50,096 nucleotides of DNA from Pseudomonadota bacterium (GCA_022572185.1 JACZWL010000022.1:1-50096), one strand, 5' to 3'. Counted from the first letter of the stretch, positions 34,240-43,944 are shown. A program made the numbers and translations. The notes: generated from the sequence alone by a model not told the origin.

Positions 34240-34730
34240 CAGACCGGCTCCGGAACTGGTGTTTTCAGCCGCTGACGAACTGCGTGGATCAGGCCATCTA
34301 CATCAATGTCGCTCGTCTCCAGTCCGGGGTTGCGATAGGGGAGGCTCTCGATGTTTCGTCCCGGCCCCTCAGTGAATGCCTTACTGCTAAGGCCCTGATC
34401 CAGCCATTCGAGCCAATTCGTGCCGGTCAGGCCCGCGACTTCATCGCGCGGCGCATACGCGAGCATCGCTCGACGCAGGAGTTCGGAAATCCCGACACCC
34501 AGCGATACAGCATCGCGACTGCGGTCGTACTCCGCCTGCAGGAGCCTGAGCTGGGAAAGCGCCCTGCGTCTGTCGGCATTCCTTTGATATTTCTGCAATG
34601 CACGCCAGATAATAAAGCCAAGACCGAACAACAACAGGCTGAACAACAGCCACCACCCCGGCGCAACTGGCCACCAACCGATCATCTCCGGCAGATGCAG
34701 ATCTCGAAGCGGTATGTTCTCGGAATTCAC
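34239..34730 (-). CDS. DUF4381 family membrane protein (Bat operon)
   Basis: This 163-residue protein has a single membrane segment near residues 26-44 (GWWLLFSLLLFGLGFIIW) after an IPLRDLHLPEMIGWWPVAPG start, which is the DUF4381 signature. A cytoplasmic helical region follows with SELLRRAMLAYAPRDEVAGL and TNWLEWLDQGL. Function unknown, but the gene is a regular member of MoxR/Bat operons between the DUF58 and BatA genes. Confidence 0.88.
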   Translation of the reverse strand: MNSENIPLRDLHLPEMIGWWPVAPGWWLLFSLLLFGLGFIIWRALQKYQRNADRRRALSQLRLLQAEYDRSRDAVSLGVGISELLRRAMLAYAPRDEVAGLTGTNWLEWLDQGLSSKAFTEGPGRNIESLPYRNPGLETSDIDVDGLIHAVRQRLKTPVPEPV

Positions 34731-34732
34731 GG

Positions 34733-35677
34733 CTAGCGGGCCCTCTTACCCAGCGCAGTTTGCATGCTCACGACCGGATCTTCTTCCGTCGATATTGACA
34801 GTAGATGGATACCGTAGCGCTGGCAAAATTTTTCCAGACTATGCTGACGCTCCTCAAACGCGCGCTCGTAGTCCCGTCGCGCCGTGCGGGCATAGGTATC
34901 AATGGCCAGTTCAACATCGTTGCTGACAAGCCGGTAACGTCCGGGCGGTGGCAACTCATGCTCCAGCGGATCGCTGATAAAAATCGCCAGCACTTCATTA
35001 TGCCTCGCGACACCAGTGAGATAGGTCTGTGCCGCCCGGGAAAATCCGACGAAGTCGCTGATCACGACGACCAGGCTGCCCGGCCTGGCCACGCGGCGAA
35101 GCGCCGCCATCGCCCGGGTTAACGGTGGTTCCTCATCTTTGGCCGGACCCTCAGCGCCCCTGTGCCAGTCAGGGTGATTAACCAGTTCGTGTACGTATCG
35201 CAGGGCAGCCTGACGCCCGAGCTTGGGCTTGAGCTCGCGGTGCGTCGAGTCGCCGAATATCAATCCGCCAAGTCTGTCCCCGCGGTGATGTGCTGCCCAT
35301 GAAATGAGTGCTGCAGCACGGCTTGCAATAACAGACTTGAATGAGCCCTGTGTTGCAAAGTGCATATTGCTTCTAAGATCGACAAGCACCAGCACGGGAC
35401 GTTCACGTTCTTCGCGAAAGAGTTTTGTATATGCTTGCGTGCTGCGAGCGGTCACCCGCCAGTCGATGTTGCGTGGATCATCGCCGGGCTGGTACGGCCG
35501 CGACTCATCGAACTCCATCCCGCGGCCGCGAAAATGTGAGACATAGGCGCCTGTTTGCAGGGAATTGATCCTGAGGACATCCAGGGCGATTGCGTGAGCC
35601 GGGCCATTCAGTCTAATCAAGCCGGCCTGGCTGACACTGACAGGCGATGCGTCCGCATGGAGTTTATCGTGGCGCAT
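34733..35677 (-). CDS. DUF58 domain protein
   Basis: This 314-residue soluble protein has the DUF58 core GRGMEFDESRPYQPGDDPRN (about 51-70), continuing IDWRVTARSTQAYTKLFREE and PVLVLVDLRSNM. A VWA-like fold is expected in the C-terminal half (LVVVISDFVGFSRAAQTYLT). In Bat operons this gene follows moxR and is presumed to bind MoxR or its client. It lies 177 nt after moxR, separated by a palindromic element, and 2 nt before DUF4381. Confidence 0.9.
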   Translation of the reverse strand: MRHDKLHADASPVSVSQAGLIRLNGPAHAIALDVLRINSLQTGAYVSHFRGRGMEFDESRPYQPGDDPRNIDWRVTARSTQAYTKLFREERERPVLVLVDLRSNMHFATQGSFKSVIASRAAALISWAAHHRGDRLGGLIFGDSTHRELKPKLGRQAALRYVHELVNHPDWHRGAEGPAKDEEPPLTRAMAALRRVARPGSLVVVISDFVGFSRAAQTYLTGVARHNEVLAIFISDPLEHELPPPGRYRLVSNDVELAIDTYARTARRDYERAFEERQHSLEKFCQRYGIHLLSISTEEDPVVSMQTALGKRAR

Positions 35678-35690
35678 TCTTGCAGGTCCT

Positions 35691-35854
35691 AGCCCGAATG
35701 TTGTACCAGTTTGCGCGTAAGATCGCTCGAGGATTTGGTCATCGCAAGATTTTTCTGACTGAGTGACATACCGGGTGTATTTCCGAAGGAAGAAAACTCT
35801 TGCGATGACCTAAAGACTAAGCGAGAGCGCGACAAACTGGTGCAGAATTCGGGC

Positions 35855-35855
<1 letters not shown>
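35691..35855. repeat. 165-bp imperfect palindromic element in the Bat operon
   Basis: The ends AGCCCGAAT (35691-35699) and ATTCGGGCT (35847-35855) are exact reverse complements. Further in, CCAGTTTG and the 13-nt GGTCATCGCAAGA occur in both arms in opposite orientation. The centre holds TTCCGAAGGAA. The last base coincides with the moxR stop codon. Only a shadow frame runs through it. It resembles a MITE or REP-like element. Confidence 0.85.
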
Positions 35856-36823
<968 letters not shown>

Positions 36824-36952
36824 CTAGTACTCCGTAGGCCGAAAAGGCGTGCCATTGTAGTGATGATGCGCTGGCAGGCCAACCAGTCACCGGTATTTTT
36901 ACTTATGCTAGGTAATAATGACCCCCTTTTCGACAGCAGAAGAGTTCGTACA

Positions 36953-37519
36953 TTGCGTAAAAATCCGGGAAATGGGAGCGGACCGCACTCGAACTCAGGT
37001 CTTCGGCCTGGGCCGGCAGGCACCCGAGCGAGCCGCCACGCCCGGATCTGCGTGGCCCTTGCCGCGTCCACCCTCTTTTCCTTCATCGCAGTAAACGCCG
37101 ACGACGATCTCGCGAGCGCATTTGACAGCAGCACGATTATTATCGCAGCAAGCGAGGATGCCTGTTACCGGTTCGATATCTATCTGGCGACAAGCAGAGA
37201 ACAGCAGCTACGCGGCTTAATGCACGTGCGCCATTTGCCCGAGTTCACCGGCATGCTCTTCGCTTACTCGTCGCCCGACATGCGCTCGATGTGGATGAAG
37301 AACACTTACCTGTCACTGGACATTTTGTTCCTTCGCGAGGACGGCACCATCTCCAATATCGCAGCCAATACGGAACCGCTTTCCCTGAAGCCGATAGGTT
37401 CGACGGAACCAGTGACTTATGTTCTGGAGCTGAACGCCGGTGTCAGCGCAAAGCTTCATATTGACACTGACAGTCTCATCCACCTCCGGGCCAGGGAGGG
37501 AATTTCAAATGACAAGTAA
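36953..37519 (+). CDS. DUF192 family exported protein (start uncertain)
   Basis: The mature part (residues from about DACYRFDIYLATSREQQLRG onward) is a DUF192 domain, identified by GLMHVRHLPEFTGMLFAYSS and MRSMWMKNTYLSLDILFL. The hydrophobic stretch ICVALAASTLFSFIAVNA is a signal peptide. The start is unclear: I give the TTG at 36953, which supplies a basic n-region (RASRHAR); an ATG at 36905 or a GTG at 37052 are alternatives. Periplasmic, role unknown. Overlaps the next gene by 11 nt. Confidence 0.72.
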   Translation: MRKNPGNGSGPHSNSGLRPGPAGTRASRHARICVALAASTLFSFIAVNADDDLASAFDSSTIIIAASEDACYRFDIYLATSREQQLRGLMHVRHLPEFTGMLFAYSSPDMRSMWMKNTYLSLDILFLREDGTISNIAANTEPLSLKPIGSTEPVTYVLELNAGVSAKLHIDTDSLIHLRAREGISNDK

Positions 37520-38108
37520 TCAGAAGAACTGGACGGTGCTGCTCACATCGATGCTGGTAATCGGCGTACCCGTGCTGGCGCTTCTTCAAATGAACGCCGC
37601 CGATGAAGAAAGCGTGACTCTGGTGCTGCGCCTCACTGCCTGGATATCGTTCCTCGTCTATGTGTTGATATTTATCACGAGACCTGTGCGACAGCTTTTC
37701 GCATCATCACTGACGCGAACCATGCTGAATAATCGCCGCTATTTCGGCATCGTGTTTGCGGGATCGCACACGGTGCATCTGGCGCTGATCATCAAGTTTG
37801 CACTTGACCCGAATAATCTTCCGCCAACACTTCTTATTGGCGGCGCTGCGTACGCATTGCTTTATCTGATGCTGATTACTTCCTTCAACGCGCCGGCAGC
37901 AGCGATTGGGCCCGTTGCATGGCGCCGCCTGCACAAGACCGGACTTTACTGGATCGGTGGAACCTTCACCTTTACGCTCGTCTCCAATTTCCTGTCCGCC
38001 CCTGACAACCTGGCTCTGCAGGCATCTACGGTGCTCATTCTCGGCGCGATCAGTGTGCGGATACTGGCATTCCTGAAAAACAGGGGTCGAACCGCTAGAC
38101 TGGCTTAG
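37509..38108 (+). CDS. Ferric-reductase-like multi-TM membrane protein
   Basis: This 199-residue protein has about six membrane segments. The arrangement resembles ferric-reductase-like domains (MsrQ/FRE-type): FAGSHTVHLALIIKFALDPN contains two spaced histidines, and a second pair candidate is in RRLHKTGLYWIGGTFTFTLV, which may ligate b-type heme. The ATG at 37509 follows GGGAGGG and overlaps the DUF192 gene by 11 nt, so they are coupled. No MsrP-like periplasmic partner is nearby. Function inferred only. Confidence 0.7.
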   Translation: MTSNQKNWTVLLTSMLVIGVPVLALLQMNAADEESVTLVLRLTAWISFLVYVLIFITRPVRQLFASSLTRTMLNNRRYFGIVFAGSHTVHLALIIKFALDPNNLPPTLLIGGAAYALLYLMLITSFNAPAAAIGPVAWRRLHKTGLYWIGGTFTFTLVSNFLSAPDNLALQASTVLILGAISVRILAFLKNRGRTARLA

Positions 38109-38120
38109 CGGTTCGATCCC
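38078..38120 (-). terminator. Intrinsic terminator for the aminotransferase transcript, inside the convergent gene's 3' end
   Basis: A near-perfect 15-bp stem (38083-38097 with 38106-38120, one mismatch) has an 8-nt loop and on the minus strand is followed by CTGTTTTT (38082-38075). The stem spans the ferric-reductase-like gene's TAG stop. The minus-strand aminotransferase ends 26 nt away. A third partial copy of GGGGTCGAA lies at about 38131-38142. Confidence 0.65.
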
Positions 38121-38145
38121 TTAGAGCAGCGATTCGACCCCTTGA

Positions 38146-39330
38146 TTACAGAACGGCAGCAATCGAGCTGGCAAGATGCTCGACGTTGCCTTGCGTAATG
38201 CCGGCAACGTTTATTCGACTCGAGTTCACCATGTAAACCGCGAATTCGCTTTTCAAGCGCTCCACTTGCTCAGTCGAAATTCCAACGAAGGAAAACATCC
38301 CGTTTGCCCGCTCAATGTGCGAGAAATCGTGATCGGGCGCTTTTTCCCTGAGCGCAGCGCCGAGTAACGCGCGCATTTCTTTCAGTCGATCACGCATCCC
38401 CGCCAACTCGACCAGCCAATCGTCACGAAGGTCCGCATTGTTCAGGATATGGCTGACGACGGCGGCACCATGATCGGGCGGCATCGAGTACATCGTCCTG
38501 ACGATGTTCAGCGTCTGGCTCCTCAGATTTCCGCTGGTCGCGCTATCTTTGGCGACAATCGACAACGAGCCGACCCGGTCCCGGTACAGCCCGAAATTCT
38601 TTGAGCACGAACTCGAGACAATCATCTCAGGTACACGGTCGAACATTATTCGAACCGGATACGCGTCTTCTTCCAGGCCATCAGAAAAACCCTGGTAGGC
38701 AATATCGATGAAAGGCACCAGGTCCCGTGTCACGACAAGGTCGACCACCGTCTGCCATTGATCCCTGGACAGGTCCATACCGGTCGGGTTGTGACAGCAG
38801 CCGTGCAACAGCACGATATCGCCACTGGGCATATCGTTAAGTGTTTCGAGCATCTCATCGAAGCGGATGTCCTTGCGCTCTGTGTCGTAGTACGGATACG
38901 ACTTCAGCTCGAGGCCGGCGCCACCCAGCAATGGAATATGGTTTGACCAGGTCGGGTCGCTTGCCCACAAGGCGACGTCTGGCTTCGCCCGCATGATTAA
39001 TCCGGCCGCAACCCGTAGAGATCCGGAACCACCGGGCGTCTGCACGGTTGTGACGCGTTTGTCGGCCCGTGCGCCGCCGCCAAAGGTAATTGCCTGTATT
39101 GCTTCGTTGAACTCCGGGTTTCCACCAGAGCCCAGATAAGACTTTGACGGCTGCGAATCAAGCAGGTGTTGCTCGGCCTTCTTGACCGCTCTCAGTATCG
39201 GCGTCTGTCCGCTCTCGTCCCGGTAGACGCCTACGCCGAGGTCGATTTTGTTTTCACGTGCGTCACTCTGATGCTCGCCGATCAGCGTGAGAATGGCGTC
39301 GGGCGGCATTGCTTTTAGTGTTTCAAACAA
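38146..39330 (-). CDS. Aromatic/aspartate aminotransferase (class I, fold type I)
   Basis: This 394-residue PLP aminotransferase resembles AspC/TyrB. The Schiff-base lysine is K244 in SSSCSKNFGLYRDRVGSLSI. N181 (CHNPTGMDLS), D209 and Y212 (IDIAYQGF) bind the cofactor, and the phosphate arginine is R252 (LYRDRVG). The substrate-carboxylate arginine lies in VNSSRINVAG near the end. It interconverts aspartate, phenylalanine or tyrosine and their oxoacids. No operon partner on its strand adjoins it; an MBL-fold gene starts about 70 nt upstream. Confidence 0.93.
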   Translation of the reverse strand: MFETLKAMPPDAILTLIGEHQSDARENKIDLGVGVYRDESGQTPILRAVKKAEQHLLDSQPSKSYLGSGGNPEFNEAIQAITFGGGARADKRVTTVQTPGGSGSLRVAAGLIMRAKPDVALWASDPTWSNHIPLLGGAGLELKSYPYYDTERKDIRFDEMLETLNDMPSGDIVLLHGCCHNPTGMDLSRDQWQTVVDLVVTRDLVPFIDIAYQGFSDGLEEDAYPVRIMFDRVPEMIVSSSCSKNFGLYRDRVGSLSIVAKDSATSGNLRSQTLNIVRTMYSMPPDHGAAVVSHILNNADLRDDWLVELAGMRDRLKEMRALLGAALREKAPDHDFSHIERANGMFSFVGISTEQVERLKSEFAVYMVNSSRINVAGITQGNVEHLASSIAAVL

Positions 39331-39400
39331 CGGGGTTCTCCAGATACGAGAGAGTCAACCAAATTCGTGATTTCGCACGCAGCGAATGGTCGCTCATCAC

Positions 39401-40264
39401 TCAAATCGTATCCAGAGGAATCTTTATATAAGCGACTTGATTGTCTTCCGGGTCCGGCAGATGTCCCGCACATATGTTGACCTGGACTGCTGGCAGGATC
39501 AGTTCCGGTAGCTCGAGCGTAGCGTCTCTTTTTTTGCGCATGTCGATGAACTCACACTTCGATACGCCGTCACCGACATGAATATTGGCCTGTTTCTGTT
39601 CCGCGACCGTGCACTCGAAGCGAAGATCGCGCCCTTCGGGTGGATAGTCGTGGCACATGAACAGACGAGTCTCATCGGCAAGCGAAAAGAGCTTCTGGAT
39701 CGAATCGTACAACAGACCCGCATCCCCGCCGGGAAAGTCGCATCGGGCAGTACCGTAATCGCACATGAACAGGCTGTCGCCAACAAATGCGGCATCTTCC
39801 ACCAGGTAAGTCACGCTGTCGTCCGTATGGCCCGGCGTGGCGAGCACCCGGCAGTCGAGACTCCCAATCTGGAAAGAATCGCCGTCTGAAAAAAGTCTGT
39901 CGAACTGGTGTCCGTCGGCCCTGAACGGTGCCTGCATATTGAAGACTTTCGCAAAGTGCTCCTGCACAGTGCGAATGCCCTGCCCGATCCCGACCTGACC
40001 GCCAAGCTCCGACTTCAGGAATTGGGCAGCCGTCAGGTGATCGGCATGCGCGTGCGTTTCCAGAATCCACTCGAGGGACAGGCCTTCCGTTTGTATGTAT
40101 TCGATAATTTTCCGGGCACCGGATTTGTCAGTTCTGCCGGATACGGCTGAAAATCCGAGCACCGGGTCGATTATGGCGGCAGATTTCGAGTCGGGGTCGC
40201 TGATGACATATGACAGCGAACCGGTTTGCTCATCGTAGAAATGCTGGATGCCGGGGCGGATCAT
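39401..40264 (-). CDS. MBL-fold hydrolase (ETHE1/Blh-like persulfide dioxygenase type)
   Basis: This 287-residue metallo-beta-lactamase-fold protein has the metal motif THAHADHLTAAQFLK (H71, H73, D75, H76), a second histidine in TPGHTDDSVTYL, and the last in LFMCHDYPPEGRDL. The DYGTARCDFPGGDAGLLYDS stretch is characteristic of Blh/ETHE1-like proteins, which oxidise glutathione persulfide in sulfide detoxification. The C-terminal ~40 residues match the Blh subgroup. Its ATG overlaps the stop of the DUF962-like gene (TGATG). Confidence 0.85.
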   Translation of the reverse strand: MIRPGIQHFYDEQTGSLSYVISDPDSKSAAIIDPVLGFSAVSGRTDKSGARKIIEYIQTEGLSLEWILETHAHADHLTAAQFLKSELGGQVGIGQGIRTVQEHFAKVFNMQAPFRADGHQFDRLFSDGDSFQIGSLDCRVLATPGHTDDSVTYLVEDAAFVGDSLFMCDYGTARCDFPGGDAGLLYDSIQKLFSLADETRLFMCHDYPPEGRDLRFECTVAEQKQANIHVGDGVSKCEFIDMRKKRDATLELPELILPAVQVNICAGHLPDPEDNQVAYIKIPLDTI

Positions 40265-40605
40265 CAGGTCGGGATACCGGCAGTTTTATATTGGCGCCAC
40301 CAGCGCCCCGTAATCAAAAACACCGGGAACTTGAAGTACTGCTCCGCAAGCCAGCGCTGCAGGAAGTCAAGCGGCCTGTTGAACGGTTTCGGTTGGTTTG
40401 ATTCTTTTGCATGCCCGAGTCCCTGCAAAACCATACTGCCAGTCGCCGCAAGAAAAGAACGGGCCGCCAGAATCCACTCGCCCCGCGCGATAGCTATCAG
40501 CGCGACCAGGAAGGCAATGTCGAACAGCGGCACCGCAAGCAAATGTATGAGCAGGTTGCGGCGGTCTGCGTGCACTCGCTCGTAGTCACTCCAGTCTACA
40601 GACAT
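40264..40605 (-). CDS. DUF962/Mpo1-like small membrane protein
   Basis: This 113-residue protein has two hydrophobic segments (about 18-38 and 46-62) and a conserved-looking end, EQYFKFPVFLITGRWWRQYK. The HLLAVPLFDIA and GLGHAKESNQPKPFNRPLD stretches resemble the DUF962/Mpo1-like group, whose eukaryotic members act in sphingolipid breakdown. The histidines at RNLLIHLLAV and LGHAKES could ligate iron. It overlaps the MBL-fold gene by one codon base. Family call moderate. Confidence 0.65.
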   Translation of the reverse strand: MSVDWSDYERVHADRRNLLIHLLAVPLFDIAFLVALIAIARGEWILAARSFLAATGSMVLQGLGHAKESNQPKPFNRPLDFLQRWLAEQYFKFPVFLITGRWWRQYKTAGIPT

Positions 40606-40673
40606 GGTGATTCTCTGGCTGGTGGTCCAACAAGGTCAGCCGCGAACCGGGACGGACGGGGCCGATTGTTGAT

Positions 40674-40997
40674 TCAGGGTTTGGGTGCCCAGACAGAGCA
40701 CCATCCTTTATTGTTAACGAGCTTGCCCGGGAATATCTGGCACGGCCTCCATGCGGCAGTTTCATCGCCCTGAACAAGGGCGCAGTTCGCACAGGACTGG
40801 TCCGGTGCAGGATTGGCCCTGGAGGCAGCATCGACAGTGCTGGCATCGTGCGTATATTTCATTGCCTGTGCCATTGCATCGTCTTCGGCCAATTTCGGCA
40901 GGTCCTCGGCTCTTGCCTCGGAGCCCGGGCGAACAAGAAAGCCGGCTGCCGCAACAGCCGATAGTTGAATAAACTGGCGCCTTGCAATCTTGCTCAA
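40674..40997 (-). CDS. High-potential iron-sulfur protein (HiPIP), Tat-exported
   Basis: This 107-residue periplasmic electron carrier has a Tat-type signal (SKIARRQFIQLSAVAAAGFL). The four cluster cysteines are in QSCANCALVQG, WRPCQIFPG and NKGWCSVWAPKP, which is the HiPIP pattern. The TTG at 40997 was chosen because GAAGGAGA lies just before it; an upstream ATG eight codons earlier has no such site. HiPIPs carry electrons to terminal oxidases or reaction centres. A 5'-leader hairpin lies 30-50 nt upstream. Confidence 0.9.
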   Translation of the reverse strand: MSKIARRQFIQLSAVAAAGFLVRPGSEARAEDLPKLAEDDAMAQAMKYTHDASTVDAASRANPAPDQSCANCALVQGDETAAWRPCQIFPGKLVNNKGWCSVWAPKP

Positions 40998-41027
40998 GAG
41001 AATCTCCTTCGTTCTTGTCATATAGAG

Positions 41028-41047
41028 GCCCGGGAACCTTCCCGGGC
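41028..41047. other. Perfect hairpin in the HiPIP leader region
   Basis: GCCCGGGAA (41028-41036) and TTCCCGGGC (41039-41047) are exact reverse complements with only CC between, so the loop must open by 1-2 pairs. It lies upstream of the HiPIP start, in the 313-bp gap 40998-41310, in which I see no gene. Confidence 0.5.
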
Positions 41048-41310
41048 GTGCAGTATCTTAATACAAACGGATATGGACCGGCGCCTTCTGGCGGAAGAAG
41101 CTGAATGCCGGCATAACGGTAAGCCCTTGTTGCACCACTGGGTCAGAACGGCGCATCCGCGATTTGACCGTCGACCGAACAGAATTGATGATTTGCGAGG
41201 TCTGAAAATGTGAACGCCCTCACAATCAGACCTTTGTATTGTTTAACGATTTGGCTGCTGCTGCATAATAAGGCACCTATGTACACCCTGGCTGAAATTC
41301 TATCGGCGTC

Positions 41311-42816
41311 GTGACGCCACATTTGCAGGCCGACCGTCATCCGGAGCGGCCGCGCCACCCCTTCGCGGCTTCGCTGGCAGCACTCGTCGTCTACTGTGGA
41401 ATGGTGGCAGCCGCGCCCGTTCCGGACATCCATTACTACACGATCACTATCGACTACGCGATGAGCCGGCTCTGGGTCGAGGCCCGCTTCAGCCCGAGCG
41501 TGCACAGTGTGACCGCCCGGTCCCACGACGCCGGCAAATTCCTGATCGACGCCCGGGAATGCGAGCACTCCGGACAGATAAGAATGCGAAACCAGCGCAT
41601 GCTGCTGCCGGCAAAAGGCATTCGCTGCATGTATTACACGGTTGATCTGGAACGTGCCGCCCGTCAGGAACGACGCAACCAGACTCTTCTGCCGGACAAC
41701 GTCATTGTTTCACCGTCACTCTGGCTGTGGCGCCCGGAACTGACCGGCAGCACGGAGCTGCGTGTGCGGTTTCAATTGCCGGATAACGTCAAGGTCAGCG
41801 TTCCCTGGGAACTGATCAGTGCTGATCGGCAGGAATACCGGCTGACCAAATCGCCCGAGAGCGCCAATGCGCCGGCTGTGTTCGGCAGTTTTGAATACCG
41901 GGAGGTCGGCGTACCCGGTGCGGTACTGCGCGTCGGCCTTTTGCAAGCCAAGGGCGGCATGGATACGGAAGCGATCATAAACTGGATTCGAGCGACAGCG
42001 ACAGACGTTAGCCTGGCTTATGGCCGTTTTCCGAATCCGTCACCACAGGTCATTGTGATCCCCGTTGGCGACAGCGGAGACGAAAGCCGGCCCGCGGTAC
42101 CGTTTGGCCGTGTTATAAGAGACGGCGGCGAAACCGTTGAACTATTCATCGATCAGGGCCGGCCTATCGAAGCGTTTCTCGAGGACTGGACGGCCACACA
42201 CGAATTCAGCCACCTCATGCTGCCTTATATGCACAGTCAGCAGAAGTGGGTATCCGAAGGCTTTGCTCAGTATTATCAGAACGTATTGCTCGCGCGCTCC
42301 GGCACCTATGACGACCTGACCGCGTGGCAAAAGCTTTATGAAGGGTTCGAACGAGGCCGGCAATCCCGGCCCGAAATGTCGCCGAACGGGGCGTCAACCG
42401 GCAGCGTAAGGACCGGGCTGATGAAAGTGTATTGGAGCGGCGCCGCGCTCGCGCTCATGGCCGATGTCAAGCTTCGCGAACAATCCGGCGGAGAGGAAAC
42501 ACTGGATCTCGTTCTCGGCCGGTTGCAGGAGTGCTGTTTGCCTTCGGACCATGCCTGGTCGGGCCCGGAGCTTTTCGCGAAGCTGGACTCACTCTCGAGC
42601 TATCCTGTATTTACGCAGCTTTACCGCCGCTACGCCGATACGGCTGGCTTTCCCGACGTCCGGCCCCTCATTGAACGGCTGGGCTTATCCGTCTCCAGCG
42701 GCAAAGTGCATCTGCGGCGACACGCCGAACTTGCTGATATTCGCCTGGCAATCACAGCAACAGATACGGCAGCTGCCGACTGGCGGCAGCAACTCGCCGC
42801 AAACGATCGCAAATAA
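41311..42816 (+). CDS. M61-like gluzincin aminopeptidase, exported
   Basis: This 501-residue protein has a hydrophobic signal (about 18-36) and a zinc site ATHEFSHLMLPYMHSQQKWV followed by SEGFAQYYQ (H297, E298, H301, E316). That HExxH-(14)-E spacing with the ELR-type strand architecture resembles the M61 glycyl aminopeptidase family or a related gluzincin. The N-terminal ~200 residues form beta-rich domains. It probably trims peptides in the periplasm. The start is GTG at 41311; a later start is possible. No operon partner. Confidence 0.75.
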   Translation: MTPHLQADRHPERPRHPFAASLAALVVYCGMVAAAPVPDIHYYTITIDYAMSRLWVEARFSPSVHSVTARSHDAGKFLIDARECEHSGQIRMRNQRMLLPAKGIRCMYYTVDLERAARQERRNQTLLPDNVIVSPSLWLWRPELTGSTELRVRFQLPDNVKVSVPWELISADRQEYRLTKSPESANAPAVFGSFEYREVGVPGAVLRVGLLQAKGGMDTEAIINWIRATATDVSLAYGRFPNPSPQVIVIPVGDSGDESRPAVPFGRVIRDGGETVELFIDQGRPIEAFLEDWTATHEFSHLMLPYMHSQQKWVSEGFAQYYQNVLLARSGTYDDLTAWQKLYEGFERGRQSRPEMSPNGASTGSVRTGLMKVYWSGAALALMADVKLREQSGGEETLDLVLGRLQECCLPSDHAWSGPELFAKLDSLSSYPVFTQLYRRYADTAGFPDVRPLIERLGLSVSSGKVHLRRHAELADIRLAITATDTAAADWRQQLAANDRK

Positions 42817-42857
42817 CAGTCAGCGACAGACTATGTCAGGGCTTTTCCGCTCAGCGT

Positions 42858-42937
42858 GAGTGGTATGTATGCGTCCGGTATGTCCCACGAGCGAGTCAAG
42901 ATCCGAGCGAGGGGGAGATACCGGACGCATACCACTC
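42858..42937. repeat. Imperfect inverted repeat before fdhD
   Basis: The left arm (42858-42881) and right arm (42918-42937) are complementary except for a 4-nt TATG duplication in the left (GGTATGTATGCGTCCGGTAT against GGTATGCGTCCGGTAT). It is a further palindromic intergenic element, with an arm sequence unlike the other palindromes in the window, about 130 nt before the fdhD start. Confidence 0.7.
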
Positions 42938-43065
42938 GCGGCCCCGCAGCTTTTCGCGGCACACAGCAGGCGACCGATGCGGGCCGGAGGAGCACCGACG
43001 ATCCGGTCCGTCCTCAAATGCGGTTGATATATACTCGATAGCCCTATTTGACAGCGGAACCAACC

Positions 43066-43908
43066 ATGACGGGCTCAAGCCTCGCCATCGACATCAGCAA
43101 GGTCAGCGGCGATCAGCGCGTTTCAAAATCTGACAATGTTGCTGTCGAGGAACCCCTGGAAATCCAGCTCAGCTATCCGTCCGCTGAAGGAGCGGCCGCA
43201 AAAAGCATCTCAATAACGATGCGTACGCCGGGCGAAGATGCCGAACTGGCAGCCGGATTTCTTTATACAGAAGGGATTATTCGCAGCGGCGAACAACTGG
43301 CATCTGTCGAACATCGTGGTGCTCCAGCACCTGAAAGTGCCCTCAGAAACATCATTTGCGCCAGGCTAAAGCCAGGGGTAGACGTTGATCTCGGCCGCTT
43401 GCAGAGACATTTCTATACGACATCGAGCTGCGGCGTCTGCGGCAAAGCCTCACTTGACGCGCTTCGTGTAACAGGGCTGAAATCGCTGGCAGACAAAAGC
43501 ACGACCTTTCGACGCGACGTCATTGTCGCTTTGCCGGACAGGCTGAGAGCAAGGCAACAGGTATTCACAAGAACGGGCGGTCTGCATGCGGCGGCGGTAT
43601 TTAATCCCGGCGGCGAAATTTTATTCGTGCGAGAGGATGTCGGGCGACACAACGCGGTCGACAAAGTAGTCGGAGCGCTGCTGTTCGAGGATATGCTACC
43701 GGCAAACGAACTGGGACTTATGGTATCGGGCAGGGCAAGCTTCGAGTTGATGCAGAAGGCGCTGGTCGCTGGCATTCCGCTGCTCGCTGCTGTAAGTGCG
43801 CCGTCCAGTCTCGCCGTGCAACTGGCGCATGAATTTGATATGACGCTCATCGGGTTTTTGAGAAAAGATACATTCAATATCTATGCGGGTGAACAAAGAG
43901 TGATCTAG
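43066..43908 (+). CDS. fdhD: Formate dehydrogenase sulfurtransferase FdhD
   Basis: FdhD (280 residues) transfers sulfur from IscS to the molybdenum bis-MGD cofactor of formate dehydrogenase. The active cysteines are in TTSSCGVCGKASLDAL (C122, C125). HAAAVFNPGGEILFVREDVG and RHNAVDKVVGALLF are the conserved cofactor-binding stretches. The ATG at 43066 follows GGAA; a TTG at 43048 is an alternative. Its stop lies in the left arm of the hairpin before fdsG. It precedes the FDH structural genes in the same direction. Confidence 0.94.
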   Translation: MTGSSLAIDISKVSGDQRVSKSDNVAVEEPLEIQLSYPSAEGAAAKSISITMRTPGEDAELAAGFLYTEGIIRSGEQLASVEHRGAPAPESALRNIICARLKPGVDVDLGRLQRHFYTTSSCGVCGKASLDALRVTGLKSLADKSTTFRRDVIVALPDRLRARQQVFTRTGGLHAAAVFNPGGEILFVREDVGRHNAVDKVVGALLFEDMLPANELGLMVSGRASFELMQKALVAGIPLLAAVSAPSSLAVQLAHEFDMTLIGFLRKDTFNIYAGEQRVI

Positions 43909-43941
43909 TACTCCGTCAAGGTAATATTGATGGAGTACTAG
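43905..43941 (+). promoter_or_regulatory. RBS-sequestering hairpin between fdhD and fdsG
   Basis: The arms CTAGTACTCCGTCAA (43905-43919) and TTGATGGAGTACTAG (43927-43941) pair over 14 of 15 positions with a 7-nt loop. The right arm contains the GGAG (43932-43935) that would serve the short ORF at 43945. Stem formation would occlude it. The left arm includes the fdhD stop, so ribosomes finishing fdhD could open it. Confidence 0.6.
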
Positions 43942-43944
43942 CAC

